Source: JAYUZR01 sp043751595 (lineage in GTDB: Bacteria; Patescibacteriota; UBA1384; CAILIB01). From it: a stretch of DNA of 28,429 nucleotides. Positions 6,988 to 15,533 of this stretch are shown piece by piece. The stretch covers positions 1-28,429 of the forward strand of contig JAYUZR010000019.1 in assembly GCA_043751595.1 (NCBI GenBank). The letters are read 5' to 3'. Made by a program: the position numbers and the translations under genes. A model generated the notes under the pieces. It made no database searches and was not told where the DNA came from. It saw only the letters and a program-made list of their open reading frames with translations. Each line of letters opens with the position of its first letter. Positions within the stretch are counted from its first letter, which is position 1.

Positions 6988-7941
6988 ATGGACAAGATCA
7001 ACCTTCCAATCCTGGCGACTATCAGCGAGACCGAAACCTTCGGCAGCTTTGCTGTAGAGCCACTGTATCCTGGATATGGTTCTACTCTTGGTAACGCCTT
7101 GCGCCGCGTTCTACTCTCCTCCCTCGAGGGAGCTGCAGTAGATTACGTAGTAATCAATGGTGTTACGCACGAGTTCGCCACAATGCCTCACGTTACTGAA
7201 GACGCTGTACAGCTTATTCTTAACCTAAAGCTTGTTCGTTTTGCCTTGCACGCCGAAAGCGCTGAGGTTGTACTCGACGTTAAAGGTCCTAAGGTAGTTA
7301 CCGCTGCTGATATCACCGGCACTGCCGACTGTGAAGTAGTAGGAAAAGAGCAGCATCTAGCTACACTCGATGCCGGCGCCCACCTAGAAGTTCGTATTGG
7401 TGTTGCCCGCGGTCGCGGTTACGTACCAGTAGAGCTTAAGACTGAGCGTACTAAGCAGGTAGGCCTGATCGCCACCGACAGCATCTACTCACCAGTAGTA
7501 TCTGTTTCTTACAAGGTAGAGAACACTCGCGTTGGTCAAATGACTAACTACGATCGTCTTCTTGTAGACATCAAGACCGACGGCAGCATCAGCCCAGCTG
7601 AAGCCTTCCGTCAGTCCGCAGCTATTCTTGCAGAGCAATATGCAGCAATTAGCGGCAAGCCTGTACCAGTAATCGAGACCGAGCCTGCAGCAATGCATGG
7701 TGGTGAGCAGATTATTGTCGATGCAGAAAACAACGAGCTTGATATCCTTCAAGAGCTCGACGCCAAAACCAAGATCGAAGACGCTGGCTTTAGCACCCGT
7801 ACCGCTCACGCGCTTATGGCTGCTGGCTACAAGACACTTTCTGGACTAAAGCGTCTTTCCGATCTCAAGCTTCAGAGCATTGATGGTCTCGGTAAGAAGG
7901 GATTTGAAGAAGTAAAGGCGGTCCTAAGCCGCGTAGCATAA
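6988..7941 (+). CDS. rpoA: RNA polymerase alpha subunit
   Basis: Alpha dimerises to scaffold beta and beta-prime, and its C-terminal domain contacts UP elements and activators. The 317-residue product has the N-terminal dimerisation domain (TFGSFAVEPLYPGYGSTLGN, LRRVLLSSLEGAAV, GRGYVPVELKTERTK, the NYDRLLVDIKTDGSISPAEAF block). A linker and a complete C-terminal helix-hairpin-helix domain (about 255-317) follow. In the latter the DNA-binding Arg of the usual LSVRSxN motif is kept (FSTRTAHAL), but the Asn is replaced. It lies between rpsD and rplQ, 3 nt before the latter. Confidence 0.96.
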   Translation: MDKINLPILATISETETFGSFAVEPLYPGYGSTLGNALRRVLLSSLEGAAVDYVVINGVTHEFATMPHVTEDAVQLILNLKLVRFALHAESAEVVLDVKGPKVVTAADITGTADCEVVGKEQHLATLDAGAHLEVRIGVARGRGYVPVELKTERTKQVGLIATDSIYSPVVSVSYKVENTRVGQMTNYDRLLVDIKTDGSISPAEAFRQSAAILAEQYAAISGKPVPVIETEPAAMHGGEQIIVDAENNELDILQELDAKTKIEDAGFSTRTAHALMAAGYKTLSGLKRLSDLKLQSIDGLGKKGFEEVKAVLSRVA

Positions 7942-7944
7942 GGT

Positions 7945-8370
7945 ATGACCAATCGTAAGTTAGGTCGTAAGCGAGAACACCGTCAGCGTACGCTGCGTAA
8001 TCTTGCTACGAGCATTATCCTGTACGAGCAGGTTACTACCACCGAGGCTAAGGCTAAGGCTGTAGGACCGTTCGTTGAGCACTTGCTCACTATTGCCAAG
8101 GCAGGCACCATCGCAGCTCGTCGAGCTGTTATGGCAGAACTCTTCGACATGAATGCAACTCGCAAAATGTTCGAAGATATCACAACCCGTATGGGTACCC
8201 GAACCAGCGGCTTTGTGCGTATTACCAAAATCGGGCCTCGTCCTGGTGATGGCGCGCCCATGGCTCGTCTCGAGCTACTCCTCACTTCTGGTGAGCCTAC
8301 TGAAGCCAAGGTTTCTGTTCGCCGCAAGAAGACTGCTGAGGTTGCTGAATCAACCGAAGATAAGAAGTAG
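7945..8370 (+). CDS. rplQ: 50S ribosomal protein L17
   Basis: L17 is a large-subunit protein near the exit-tunnel surface. The 141-residue product begins MTNRKLGRKREHRQRTLRNLATSI with the typical KLGR...HR pattern. It carries VTTTEAKAKAVGPFVEHLLTIAK and ends the conserved part with GFVRITKIGPRPGDGAPMARLEL. The last 20 or so residues form a charged Lys/Glu tail. The gene is placed after rpoA as in nearly all bacteria, and rplM follows after 2 nt. Confidence 0.95.
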   Translation: MTNRKLGRKREHRQRTLRNLATSIILYEQVTTTEAKAKAVGPFVEHLLTIAKAGTIAARRAVMAELFDMNATRKMFEDITTRMGTRTSGFVRITKIGPRPGDGAPMARLELLLTSGEPTEAKVSVRRKKTAEVAESTEDKK

Positions 8371-8372
8371 TT

Positions 8373-8771
8373 ATGGATAAGCAACAGCCAAATTGGCATC
8401 TTATCGACGCTGATGGAAAAGTACTAGGTCGTATTGCTACTGAAGCTGCAGTTCTACTGCGCGGAAAGCACAAGCCAACCTTTGTTCCTTACCTCAACGT
8501 AGGTGATCATGTCGTTATTATCAACGCTGGTAAGGTAGTTCTTACTGGTAACAAGATGGACCAAAAAGTGTACTATCGTCACTCATGGTTCATGGGTGGT
8601 CTTAAGTCCGTGCTTGCACGTACTCTTCACGAGACCAACCCAGTTCAAATGGTCGAGCACGCCGTTAACGGAATGCTTCCAAAGAACAAGCTACAAAAGG
8701 TGTGGTTCCAACAGCTGCATGTCTATGCAGGTAGTGAGCACCCTCACCAGGCCAACGTATCCGCCAAGTAA
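8373..8771 (+). CDS. rplM: 50S ribosomal protein L13
   Basis: L13 is an early large-subunit assembly protein. The 132-residue product shows WHLIDADGKVLGRIAT, LLRGKHKPTFVPYLNVGDHVVIINA, YYRHSWFMGGLKS and the C-terminal NGMLPKNKLQK...LHVYAGSEHPHQA. The helix before the C-terminus is slightly shortened relative to E. coli (142). It forms the usual pair with rpsI, which starts 5 nt downstream. Confidence 0.96.
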   Translation: MDKQQPNWHLIDADGKVLGRIATEAAVLLRGKHKPTFVPYLNVGDHVVIINAGKVVLTGNKMDQKVYYRHSWFMGGLKSVLARTLHETNPVQMVEHAVNGMLPKNKLQKVWFQQLHVYAGSEHPHQANVSAK

Positions 8772-8776
8772 TTCCT

Positions 8777-9163
8777 ATGGCAGAAAAAGCTACCAAACAA
8801 TATGTAACCGGTACTGGCCGCCGCAAGCGCGCTATTGCTCAGGTTCGTATTACCCCTGGCGGATCTGGTAAATACATCGTTAACGAAGAATCTTTAACGC
8901 TTGACGACGCACGGATGAGTCCACTTGCTCTTGCAGGTGTAGCTTCTACGGTAGATGTCAGCGTTAAGGTAGAAGGTGGTGGATTTGCCGGCCAAGCCGA
9001 TGCTATCCGTCACGGTCTTGCTCGCGCACTAGTTGCTATGGACGAGGTAAACCGCACCACCATGCGTGGCGCTGGTCTCCTTACCCGCGACCCTCGCGAA
9101 CGAGAACGCAAGAAGCCTGGTCTTCGTAGCGCCCGCCGCTCACCACAATGGAGCAAGCGGTAA
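8777..9163 (+). CDS. rpsI: 30S ribosomal protein S9
   Basis: S9 reaches with its C-terminal tail to the P-site tRNA anticodon. The 128-residue protein has YVTGTGRRKRAIAQVRITPG, the GGGFAGQADAIRHGLARAL block, and the basic tail DPRERERKKPGLRSARRSPQWSKR. The tail ends in Lys-Arg as required for its tRNA contact. Its last 16 nt overlap the start of rbfA in another frame, implying coupled translation. Confidence 0.96.
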   Translation: MAEKATKQYVTGTGRRKRAIAQVRITPGGSGKYIVNEESLTLDDARMSPLALAGVASTVDVSVKVEGGGFAGQADAIRHGLARALVAMDEVNRTTMRGAGLLTRDPRERERKKPGLRSARRSPQWSKR

Positions 9164-9459
9164 CCTATTCAAAGTTTGCCGACGAGCTACGAGATCGCTC
9201 AGCTGCCTGGTTAGCCAAAGAGCTACCAGGCAGCTTTGTGAGCGTGGTAATGGTCACCCTTACCGAAAATCGCCGCCATGCGACTATTTGGGTGTCATTC
9301 CCACTCCCACAAGCTGATAAAGAAAAACTGTTTAAAAAGGTGAAGTCGGCTTTACCTGGGCTTCGCAGCTCTTTGCATCGCTCATTTACTCGTCGCATGC
9401 TTCCAGAGTTTGAAGTTGCGCTTGCGCACGAGGAAGTCGGCTCGTTTCTCGATCGCTAG
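9148..9459 (+). CDS. rbfA: Ribosome-binding factor A
   Basis: RbfA is a KH-fold protein that binds the immature 30S subunit and helps 16S 5'-end maturation. The 103-residue product has the length of the family core. It shows the typical central strand/helix pattern (VVMVTLTENRRHATIWVSF) and the signature LPGLRSSLHRSFTRRMLPEFEVAL, where RbfA normally has G-x-[IL]-R...L...R..P.L.F. It overlaps rpsI by 16 nt. RbfA more often lies beside infB/nusA/truB, so this position ties it to the ribosomal-protein transcript. Identification rests on motif pattern; the N-terminus is divergent. Confidence 0.82.
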   Translation: MEQAVTYSKFADELRDRSAAWLAKELPGSFVSVVMVTLTENRRHATIWVSFPLPQADKEKLFKKVKSALPGLRSSLHRSFTRRMLPEFEVALAHEEVGSFLDR

Positions 9460-9482
9460 GCGTAGCTGGCTTTCGCTACTTC

Positions 9483-9491
9483 TGCTACCCT
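9483..9491 (+). promoter_or_regulatory. Extended -10 promoter element before 9498 gene
   Basis: TGCTACCCT (TG-n-TAnnnT) ends 6 nt before the ATG at 9498, so transcription would start at or next to the A of the start codon. No convincing -35 is present 17 bp upstream. The same arrangement recurs at several other first genes in this window. Confidence 0.5.
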
Positions 9492-9497
9492 AAGCAC

Positions 9498-9929
9498 ATG
9501 CGCCCGATCGTAGGTTTTCTGCTGGTGTGTTTCGCCGTACTTTCCAGTGCGATTCTTGTGGTATCTATCGGCTCCCTTTCTCCGTATACCCAAGATACCG
9601 CCCCTAAAGTGGCGTTTTTTGGTTCATTAGCCACTACTATCGCTGCTGTCGTTGCTAGCGGTCTTATCTTTTTCTACCGTCGGCTCTACCATGGTCGCTC
9701 CACTCCGCTTATGGCGCCTGTTCGCCAAGGGCTATTTGTTGGCATTCTTATTTCACTATTACTAGCTCTCAGTGCTAATCAACTTCTTGGTTGGTGGGAG
9801 GCGCTTCCTCTCGTAATTGCGGTTATCTGTGCCGAAGCGTTCTTCCAGGCAGATCGTCTGCGCACCTTTACCATGGGGCGCTCAGCACCAATGGCTTCAC
9901 CCGAAGCGCCTGAGGAGCCCACTTCATAA
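9498..9929 (+). CDS. Small multi-pass membrane protein of unknown function
   Basis: I do not recognise this family. The 143-residue product has four clear hydrophobic segments: about 4-27, 38-60, 76-94 and 100-116. Basic residues in the 61-75 loop suggest that loop is cytoplasmic. The C-terminus is a short polar Pro/Glu/Ser tail (about 125-143). There is no cysteine pair, lipobox or known motif. The gene lies 38 nt after rbfA behind its own predicted leaderless promoter and 27 nt before pheS, so it probably leads the pheS-pheT transcript. No function is inferred. Confidence 0.75.
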   Translation: MRPIVGFLLVCFAVLSSAILVVSIGSLSPYTQDTAPKVAFFGSLATTIAAVVASGLIFFYRRLYHGRSTPLMAPVRQGLFVGILISLLLALSANQLLGWWEALPLVIAVICAEAFFQADRLRTFTMGRSAPMASPEAPEEPTS

Positions 9930-9956
9930 ATCGCACTTCCTAGTTCTTCCACGATT

Positions 9957-10955
9957 ATGTACCACCAACTCATTGCAACTCTTTCCGAGCTAGAGCACGA
10001 ATACAACGGCCCTGTCTCACTCGAGGTTGCTACCGCAGATTTAGCCAAAACTGGCCGCCTTACTGGGGTTCTTCGCTCCATTGGCTCACTCGAGGCTGAG
10101 CAGAAGGTAGAAGTTAGTCAGCGCGCCAACCAGCTTAAAGCCTTGGCGCAAGCAGTGCTTGCTGGGCAATCAGCCGGCTCTACCATCTCTCTCGATTTTA
10201 GCGTACCTGCTCTTACTACCGCTCCCGGCACCGTCCACCCAACCAGCGCGCTTATCTGGGAAATGGCTAAGATTTTCCGTGAGCTTTCATTCGAGGTAGT
10301 AGAAGGTCCAGAACTATTGGGGGAAGAAGATAACTTCTCTGCCCTCAATATCGACGAAGACCATCCCGCCCGCGAAGATCATGATTCGTTTTTCCTTCGC
10401 CATGCCAAGGGTGAGGTAATGCGTACGCACACTACTTCGCTCCAAATCCGCGAGCTTAGCCGTCGCGCTGCTGCCGGGGACTTACCTATTCGGACTGTCA
10501 TGCCAGGCAAAACCTACCGCCGAGAGTCAGATGCTACGCACTCGCCCATGTTCCACCAGTTTGATGCCATCTTGGTTGATACCACTACCACCTTTGCCGA
10601 TCTTAAGGGTTCGCTCGATTACTTTGTAAAACGCTTGTTTGGTAATGAGGTAGAAACCAGATTCCGCGCCCATCACTTTCCCTTCACCGAACCAAGTGCC
10701 GAGATTGATATTCGCTGGACTGGCCAGAAAGTGGGGGAGGGCAAGCATACTGGCTGGCTCGAGTTTGGCGGCTGCGGCATGATTCACCCCGCTGTTCTAG
10801 AGCGTGCTGGCATCAATCCCAAAATCTACCAAGGCTGGGCCTTTGGTATGGGAGTCGAGCGCCCGCTCATGCTTCGCCACCAGATTCCCGATCTCCGCCG
10901 TCTGTACTCAGGCGATACCGAATTCCTTCGCCAGTTTAACGTACCAACATGTTAG
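9957..10955 (+). CDS. pheS: Phenylalanyl-tRNA synthetase alpha subunit
   Basis: PheS is the catalytic class II subunit of the (alpha-beta)2 enzyme charging tRNA-Phe. The 332-residue protein has an N-terminal coiled-coil region (about 1-85), motif 1 around HPTSALIWEMAKIFRELSFEVVEGPE, motif 2 with YRRESDATHSPMFHQFDAILVD, and motif 3 with GWAFGMGVERPLMLRHQIPDLR. The ending is DTEFLRQF, as in other PheS. The stop overlaps the pheT ATG by 7 nt. The ATG has no Shine-Dalgarno sequence. Confidence 0.97.
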   Translation: MYHQLIATLSELEHEYNGPVSLEVATADLAKTGRLTGVLRSIGSLEAEQKVEVSQRANQLKALAQAVLAGQSAGSTISLDFSVPALTTAPGTVHPTSALIWEMAKIFRELSFEVVEGPELLGEEDNFSALNIDEDHPAREDHDSFFLRHAKGEVMRTHTTSLQIRELSRRAAAGDLPIRTVMPGKTYRRESDATHSPMFHQFDAILVDTTTTFADLKGSLDYFVKRLFGNEVETRFRAHHFPFTEPSAEIDIRWTGQKVGEGKHTGWLEFGGCGMIHPAVLERAGINPKIYQGWAFGMGVERPLMLRHQIPDLRRLYSGDTEFLRQFNVPTC

Positions 10956-13345
10956 TTTCGTATGCTTGGCTGCGCGAATATGTAGCCACCACCACCTCTG
11001 CAACCACCCTTGGTGAGCGGATTATGTTGAGCTCCTCCGAGCTTGAGGAATTACACAATTGGACCGGGCGCCTCGAAGGTTTGATTGTTGGAAAGGTAGA
11101 AGAAGTTACCGCGCACCCCGAAAGCACCAAGCTTAATGTAGCCAAGGTTAATCTTGGCCGCTTAGGGGTGGAGCAAATCGTTTGCGGTGCCTCAAATTTA
11201 GCCAAAGGGCAAACGGTGATCGTTGCAACGGTTGGTACAGTTCTCTCTCCTTATGAGGGCGACAAGATTACCATTGCCGAGCGCACCATTCGCGGAGTTG
11301 TTTCTCGTGGAATGCTTTGTGGTCCAACCGAATTCGGCCTACCACTCCTTCCCGGCTACCAAGAATCTGAGATTATGGTTCTCGACGATTCTCATCAACC
11401 CGGCACGCCGGCCAGTAAAGCCCTAGGACTTGCTGATGAAGTCTTCGACTTTTCAATTACTCCAAACCGGCCCGATCTCCTTTCGTACCTAGGCCTTGCC
11501 CGAGAAGTAGCTGCCCTTGAGAAATCTCGTTTCCAGGAACCAGATATTGCCGTACTTGGTGATCAAAATATCGGCAAGCTTACCACGCTTAAGGGTGGTA
11601 TTAGTAATCCAGAAGTGTGCTATCGCTATTCGGCTATCGAGCTTGAGAGTGACAAGTTCACCATTCCTTCGCCACTTTGGATGCAAGCTCGCCTCGCTAT
11701 TTCTGGCATCAAGCCTATCAACTTAGTGGTTGATATCGCCAACTACTGCATGCTCGAGTACGGCCATCCACTCCACACCTTTGATGCTGATGCCGTAGCC
11801 GGTAAAGAAATTGGCGTACGCTTAGCTAAAGCAGGGGAGAGTCTGCGTACCCTTGATGGCAATGAGAGAACGCTTGGCGACCAAGATATTGTCATCACCT
11901 TCGATGATCAGGTAGACGATTTAGCTGGGGTAATGGGAGGTGCACATAGCGCCATTAAACCTACTACCACTCGCGTTCTTGTGGAATCTGCTTGTTTCTC
12001 CGGTGTGCATATCCGCCGCAGTAGCCGCCGTCTTGGCGTTCGTACCGAAGCTAGCGGGCGTTTTGAGAAGGGGCTTGATCCAGAGCAAACGGTTACTGTT
12101 CTTCGCCGAGCCGTGTATCTTCTGCAAAAGCTAGCTGGGGCAAAAATCACCAGCAAGCTACTCGATATTTACCCTGCGGCAGGTAGCCAAGAGCGCCCTC
12201 GCCTTTCGCTTACTTTTGCCCGTTTGGAGCAAATTACTGGCGTGACGTTTAGTGCTCAGGAGTGCAAAACTATCCTTCAGGCACTTGGTTTTCAGCTTAG
12301 TGGGGTTACAAAATCAGGCCTCACTGCTACTCCACCAAGTTGGCGTCGAGATGTCACCCGCAGCGAAGATCTTATCGAAGAAATCGTAAGAATCTGGGGC
12401 TACGAGCAGCTTCCTTCAACCCTTCCAAAAGGCGAGATCCGAGCCCCTCGAGTTAATCAACTTTTCGAACGCCAGTATCATCTGCGGCTTGCACTGGCTG
12501 CAGCCGGATTCAACGAGCTAGTGAGCCTTCCTTTTGTAGGTGAGCGCGATCTACAGTTGGCTAAGATTAACCCGGAAGCATGCGCGGAGATTATTCGCCC
12601 GTTAAGTGCTGATGGCCGCTATCTTACTCCGACCAACCTCGTTCCCTTCTTGCAGGCGATTACCGGGCCTAACCGCGAGGTGATTCCTCTTCAGCTTTTT
12701 GAGATTGCCGATCGTATTACTCCTCAAGATGGCGAGCGTCGGTTACTTTCTCTTATTGTTCGCGATGAAATTGAGCGAGGCTATGAGCTACTCCTGCGCA
12801 AGCTTAAGGCAGGTATTAATCAGGCGGTTACAGCACTCGGGCTCGATGCTTCGCTTATTACCTATGAAGCAACCACCCAAGAAGATCTTCCGGCCTACTA
12901 CGCAAATGGCGGGGCAGTGCTTTTGCACTACGCGGGCGTTCTTCTTGGTTCTTGCGGCGTCATCGATGAATCTGTTGTTAAGAATTACAAGATTCGAAGC
13001 GGTCGCGCCTTACTCTTTGCCGAGCTAAACCTAGAGGTTCTCACCAACCAAGATGCTGGCGCTATTATCTACCAGGCACCGCATCGGTTTCCGGTTATTA
13101 CTCGCTCGCTTACCTTGGTTCTTCCTGAAGATACTTCGGTGGCGCAAGCACTTAAGTGGATTGATGCAATCAAGCCCGAGGTAGGGGAGCGCACGGTTGG
13201 CGAAATTACGCTCTACCGTGGCAAGCCTTATCCTGCCGATATGAAGGCGATTACGATCGCCCTTCTCTACCGCCACCCAGAGCGCACGCTCACCGATGCC
13301 GAGGTCCAGGCAGATATCGCCCGACTCGAGCATCTCACCGTATAA
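10949..13345 (+). CDS. pheT: Phenylalanyl-tRNA synthetase beta subunit
   Basis: PheT carries editing and tRNA-binding functions of PheRS. The 798-residue length is typical. Domains in order are an N-terminal B1 part, an EMAP-like tRNA-binding domain (about 40-150, with HPESTKLNVAKVNLG and ASNLAKGQ), the B3/B4 editing domain (about 205-375, DIANYCMLEYGHPLHTFDAD), B5 (about 400-470), the catalytic-like core (DLIEEIVRIWGYEQLPSTLP), and the C-terminal anticodon-binding FDX-ACB domain (about 705-798, HRFPVITRSLTLVLPED). The stop TAA lies inside a TATAAT that probably serves aspS. Confidence 0.97.
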   Translation: MLVSYAWLREYVATTTSATTLGERIMLSSSELEELHNWTGRLEGLIVGKVEEVTAHPESTKLNVAKVNLGRLGVEQIVCGASNLAKGQTVIVATVGTVLSPYEGDKITIAERTIRGVVSRGMLCGPTEFGLPLLPGYQESEIMVLDDSHQPGTPASKALGLADEVFDFSITPNRPDLLSYLGLAREVAALEKSRFQEPDIAVLGDQNIGKLTTLKGGISNPEVCYRYSAIELESDKFTIPSPLWMQARLAISGIKPINLVVDIANYCMLEYGHPLHTFDADAVAGKEIGVRLAKAGESLRTLDGNERTLGDQDIVITFDDQVDDLAGVMGGAHSAIKPTTTRVLVESACFSGVHIRRSSRRLGVRTEASGRFEKGLDPEQTVTVLRRAVYLLQKLAGAKITSKLLDIYPAAGSQERPRLSLTFARLEQITGVTFSAQECKTILQALGFQLSGVTKSGLTATPPSWRRDVTRSEDLIEEIVRIWGYEQLPSTLPKGEIRAPRVNQLFERQYHLRLALAAAGFNELVSLPFVGERDLQLAKINPEACAEIIRPLSADGRYLTPTNLVPFLQAITGPNREVIPLQLFEIADRITPQDGERRLLSLIVRDEIERGYELLLRKLKAGINQAVTALGLDASLITYEATTQEDLPAYYANGGAVLLHYAGVLLGSCGVIDESVVKNYKIRSGRALLFAELNLEVLTNQDAGAIIYQAPHRFPVITRSLTLVLPEDTSVAQALKWIDAIKPEVGERTVGEITLYRGKPYPADMKAITIALLYRHPERTLTDAEVQADIARLEHLTV

Positions 13346-13346
13346 T
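13341..13346 (+). promoter_or_regulatory. Perfect -10 hexamer overlapping the pheT stop, before aspS
   Basis: TATAAT overlaps the pheT stop codon and ends 7 nt before the aspS ATG, so initiation would give a leaderless aspS mRNA. There is no good -35 at 16-18 bp. pheT read-through could also supply aspS. Confidence 0.45.
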
Positions 13347-13353
13347 TATTCTC

Positions 13354-14760
13354 ATGTCTCGTATTTCTACTCTTTCTACTGTTGAGCAAGTTGGTAGCAC
13401 GGTAACTGTTGCCGGTTGGGTGCATAGTGTCCGTGATCACGGCAAGGTACTTTTTATCGATCTCCGCGATCGCACTGGAGTGCTCCAAGTAGTTGCAGGC
13501 CCTTGGGTTGCCGAGGCCTACGCCGCCCTTAAACTGGTTGGTCCTGAATGGGTAGTGCGTATTACCGGCACCGTTGCTGCTCGCCCCGAAAAACTCATCA
13601 ACCCAGAGCTAGCTACTGGTACCGTAGAGCTTCAGGCCACCGAGGTAGAAATCCTTAGCCAAAGCCTTACCCCGCCATTTGCGATTGATCAAAACAGTGC
13701 CGGAGTTGATGAAGAGCTTCGTCTTAAATATCGCTACCTCGATCTTCGTACCGATAGGATGCGCAAAAACCTAGAGGCCAGGGCCAAGCTCTTTGCTGCT
13801 ACCCGCACCTTCTTTATGCAAGAAGGCTTTACCGAGGTTGATACACCAATTCTTACCGCCACTACCCCAGAAGGCGCGCGCGATTACGTAGTACCAAGCC
13901 GTAAACACGGTCTTTTCTATGCACTCCCTCAGAGCCCACAGCAATTTAAGCAGCTGTTGATGGTGGCCGGGCTTGAGCGCTACTTCCAGATTGCTCGTTG
14001 CTTCCGCGATGAAGATAGCCGCAAAGATCGCCAGCCCGAGTTTACCCAGCTCGACTTCGAGATGAGCTTCATTACCCAGGAAGAAGTACTCAACCTAGCT
14101 GAGCGCTGGTTTACGGCCGTCATTACCGAGCTCTACCCAGAAAAGCACTTTACCTTTAAAGAGTGGCCACGGATTCCGTACAACGAAGTAATGGAAAAGT
14201 ACGGCAACGACCGTCCTGACCTTCGCATAAACAAAGAAGATCCAAACGAGTTAGCCGCTTTCTTTGTGGTTGATTTTCCAATGTTTGAACCTGATGAGCA
14301 AACTGGGGGCTGGACCTTCATGCACAACCCCTTCACCTCGGTACTACCTCAAGATCTTGAAGACTTTATGGCCGGAAACCGAATCGGCGAGCTACTTTCT
14401 CAGCAGTACGATTTTGTGATGAACGGTTTTGAGATGGGAAGTGGTAGTATCCGTGCGCACCGTCCCGAGCAACTGCGCCAAACCCTCACCATTATGGGCT
14501 TCGATGCCGACCGTATTCAGCGTAACTTCGGCCACATGCTCGAGGCATTCGAATACGGTGTTCCACCTCATGGGGGTATGGCACCTGGTCTAGATCGTCT
14601 AGTTATGCTACTACAAGGAGAGCCCAATATTCGCGAGGTTATTCCTTTCGCGAAAACTGGTGAAGGATTCGATCCTCTCACTAATGCGCCATCTCCGCTT
14701 CGTGCCGATCAACTTACCGATCTCTCACTTAGTATCCTTCCACCCAAACCAACCAAGTAA
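13354..14760 (+). CDS. aspS: Aspartyl-tRNA synthetase lacking the GAD insertion domain
   Basis: Class IIb synthetase charging tRNA-Asp. The N-terminal OB anticodon-binding domain covers about 1-105 (VAGWVHSVRDHG, FIDLRDRTGVLQVV). Motif 1 is near GFTEVDTPILT, motif 2 is CFRDEDSRKDRQPEFTQLD (216-234), and motif 3 is GMAPGLDRLVMLLQGEPNI. Bacterial AspRS is usually about 580-600 residues. This one is 468, because the GAD domain between YGNDRPDLR (283-291) and VVDFPMFE (305-312) is reduced to about a dozen residues. His29 in the OB domain resembles some nondiscriminating AspRS, but other positions are ambiguous. It overlaps the next gene by one base. Confidence 0.95.
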   Translation: MSRISTLSTVEQVGSTVTVAGWVHSVRDHGKVLFIDLRDRTGVLQVVAGPWVAEAYAALKLVGPEWVVRITGTVAARPEKLINPELATGTVELQATEVEILSQSLTPPFAIDQNSAGVDEELRLKYRYLDLRTDRMRKNLEARAKLFAATRTFFMQEGFTEVDTPILTATTPEGARDYVVPSRKHGLFYALPQSPQQFKQLLMVAGLERYFQIARCFRDEDSRKDRQPEFTQLDFEMSFITQEEVLNLAERWFTAVITELYPEKHFTFKEWPRIPYNEVMEKYGNDRPDLRINKEDPNELAAFFVVDFPMFEPDEQTGGWTFMHNPFTSVLPQDLEDFMAGNRIGELLSQQYDFVMNGFEMGSGSIRAHRPEQLRQTLTIMGFDADRIQRNFGHMLEAFEYGVPPHGGMAPGLDRLVMLLQGEPNIREVIPFAKTGEGFDPLTNAPSPLRADQLTDLSLSILPPKPTK

Positions 14761-15533
14761 TGCGTCTCACTCGTCACCTAGCTCAAGCCGGTATTGCCTC
14801 AAGGCGTCAAGCAGACGCCTTGGTTCAGGCTGGTAAAGTATTGGTGAACGGGAAGATTATTACCGAGCCTTGGTACGAAGTGGCTGAAACTGACAAAATT
14901 AAAGTAGAGGGCAAGGGTGTTGTTGAAAAAGCAGTAACTATGGTCTACCTGCTTAATAAACCAAAGGGTGTGGTCTGTAGCACGGTAAAGCAGGGGACTG
15001 CCAAGATTATTACCGAGCTCCTTCCCCCGCACCCTAAGGTGGTGCCGGTTGGTCGCCTCGATAAAGAAAGTGAAGGCCTGATCATCCTTACTAATGATGG
15101 CGAACTAGCTAATAAGCTTTTGCATCCTTCCTACGCTCACGAGCGTGAGTACCAGGTTACGTGCAAGCCGCAAGATGGCTACAAGCTTACCGAAGAGCAG
15201 CTAGTCGCTAAATTGATTGCCGGTGTTAAGTTGGGTGATGGCAAGGCCCATGCTGTAAAGGCTCAAGTTCGCACCCTTCCCGAGGGCGGAATTAGTCTTC
15301 GCATTGTGGTAGTAGAAGGCCGCCAGCACTTAGTGCGCCGTATGTGCGCTGTACTTAAACTTGATGTTAAAAAGCTGCGTCGCATCCGCATTGGCTCACT
15401 CGAACTTCACGGATTATCGCTTGGCAGCTTTAAGGTACTGGGCAAGCAGGATCTCAGCTTCTTGCGCTCAAGCGTACGCAAGGCCGCACCAAAGAAGGTT
15501 GCCGTAACCGAAGAGGGTAATGAGGCCAGCTAG
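14760..15533 (+). CDS. rRNA pseudouridine synthase, RsuA/RluB/RluF family
   Basis: Isomerises a specific uridine to pseudouridine in rRNA. The N-terminal S4 RNA-binding domain (1-50: RLTRHLAQAGIASRRQADALV) is followed by the catalytic domain with LLNKPKGVVCST and the catalytic Asp101 in VGRLDKESEGLIILTNDG. The REYQV and GRQHLVRRM blocks are also present. At 257 residues with a charged C-terminal tail it resembles RluB more than RsuA, but the target site cannot be told from sequence alone. The start ATG shares one base with the aspS stop. dacA starts 14 nt inside its 3' end. Confidence 0.92.
   Translation: MRLTRHLAQAGIASRRQADALVQAGKVLVNGKIITEPWYEVAETDKIKVEGKGVVEKAVTMVYLLNKPKGVVCSTVKQGTAKIITELLPPHPKVVPVGRLDKESEGLIILTNDGELANKLLHPSYAHEREYQVTCKPQDGYKLTEEQLVAKLIAGVKLGDGKAHAVKAQVRTLPEGGISLRIVVVEGRQHLVRRMCAVLKLDVKKLRRIRIGSLELHGLSLGSFKVLGKQDLSFLRSSVRKAAPKKVAVTEEGNEAS

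Noticed and set aside
7983..8399. Minus-strand open frame opposite rplQ
   Set aside because: Antisense shadow of L17; no start context or family similarity.
13354..14760. Assigning AspRS as nondiscriminating (Asp/Asn)
   Set aside because: His29 fits nondiscriminating enzymes, but the second diagnostic region (about residues 78-83) is ambiguous and gatCAB is not in the window.
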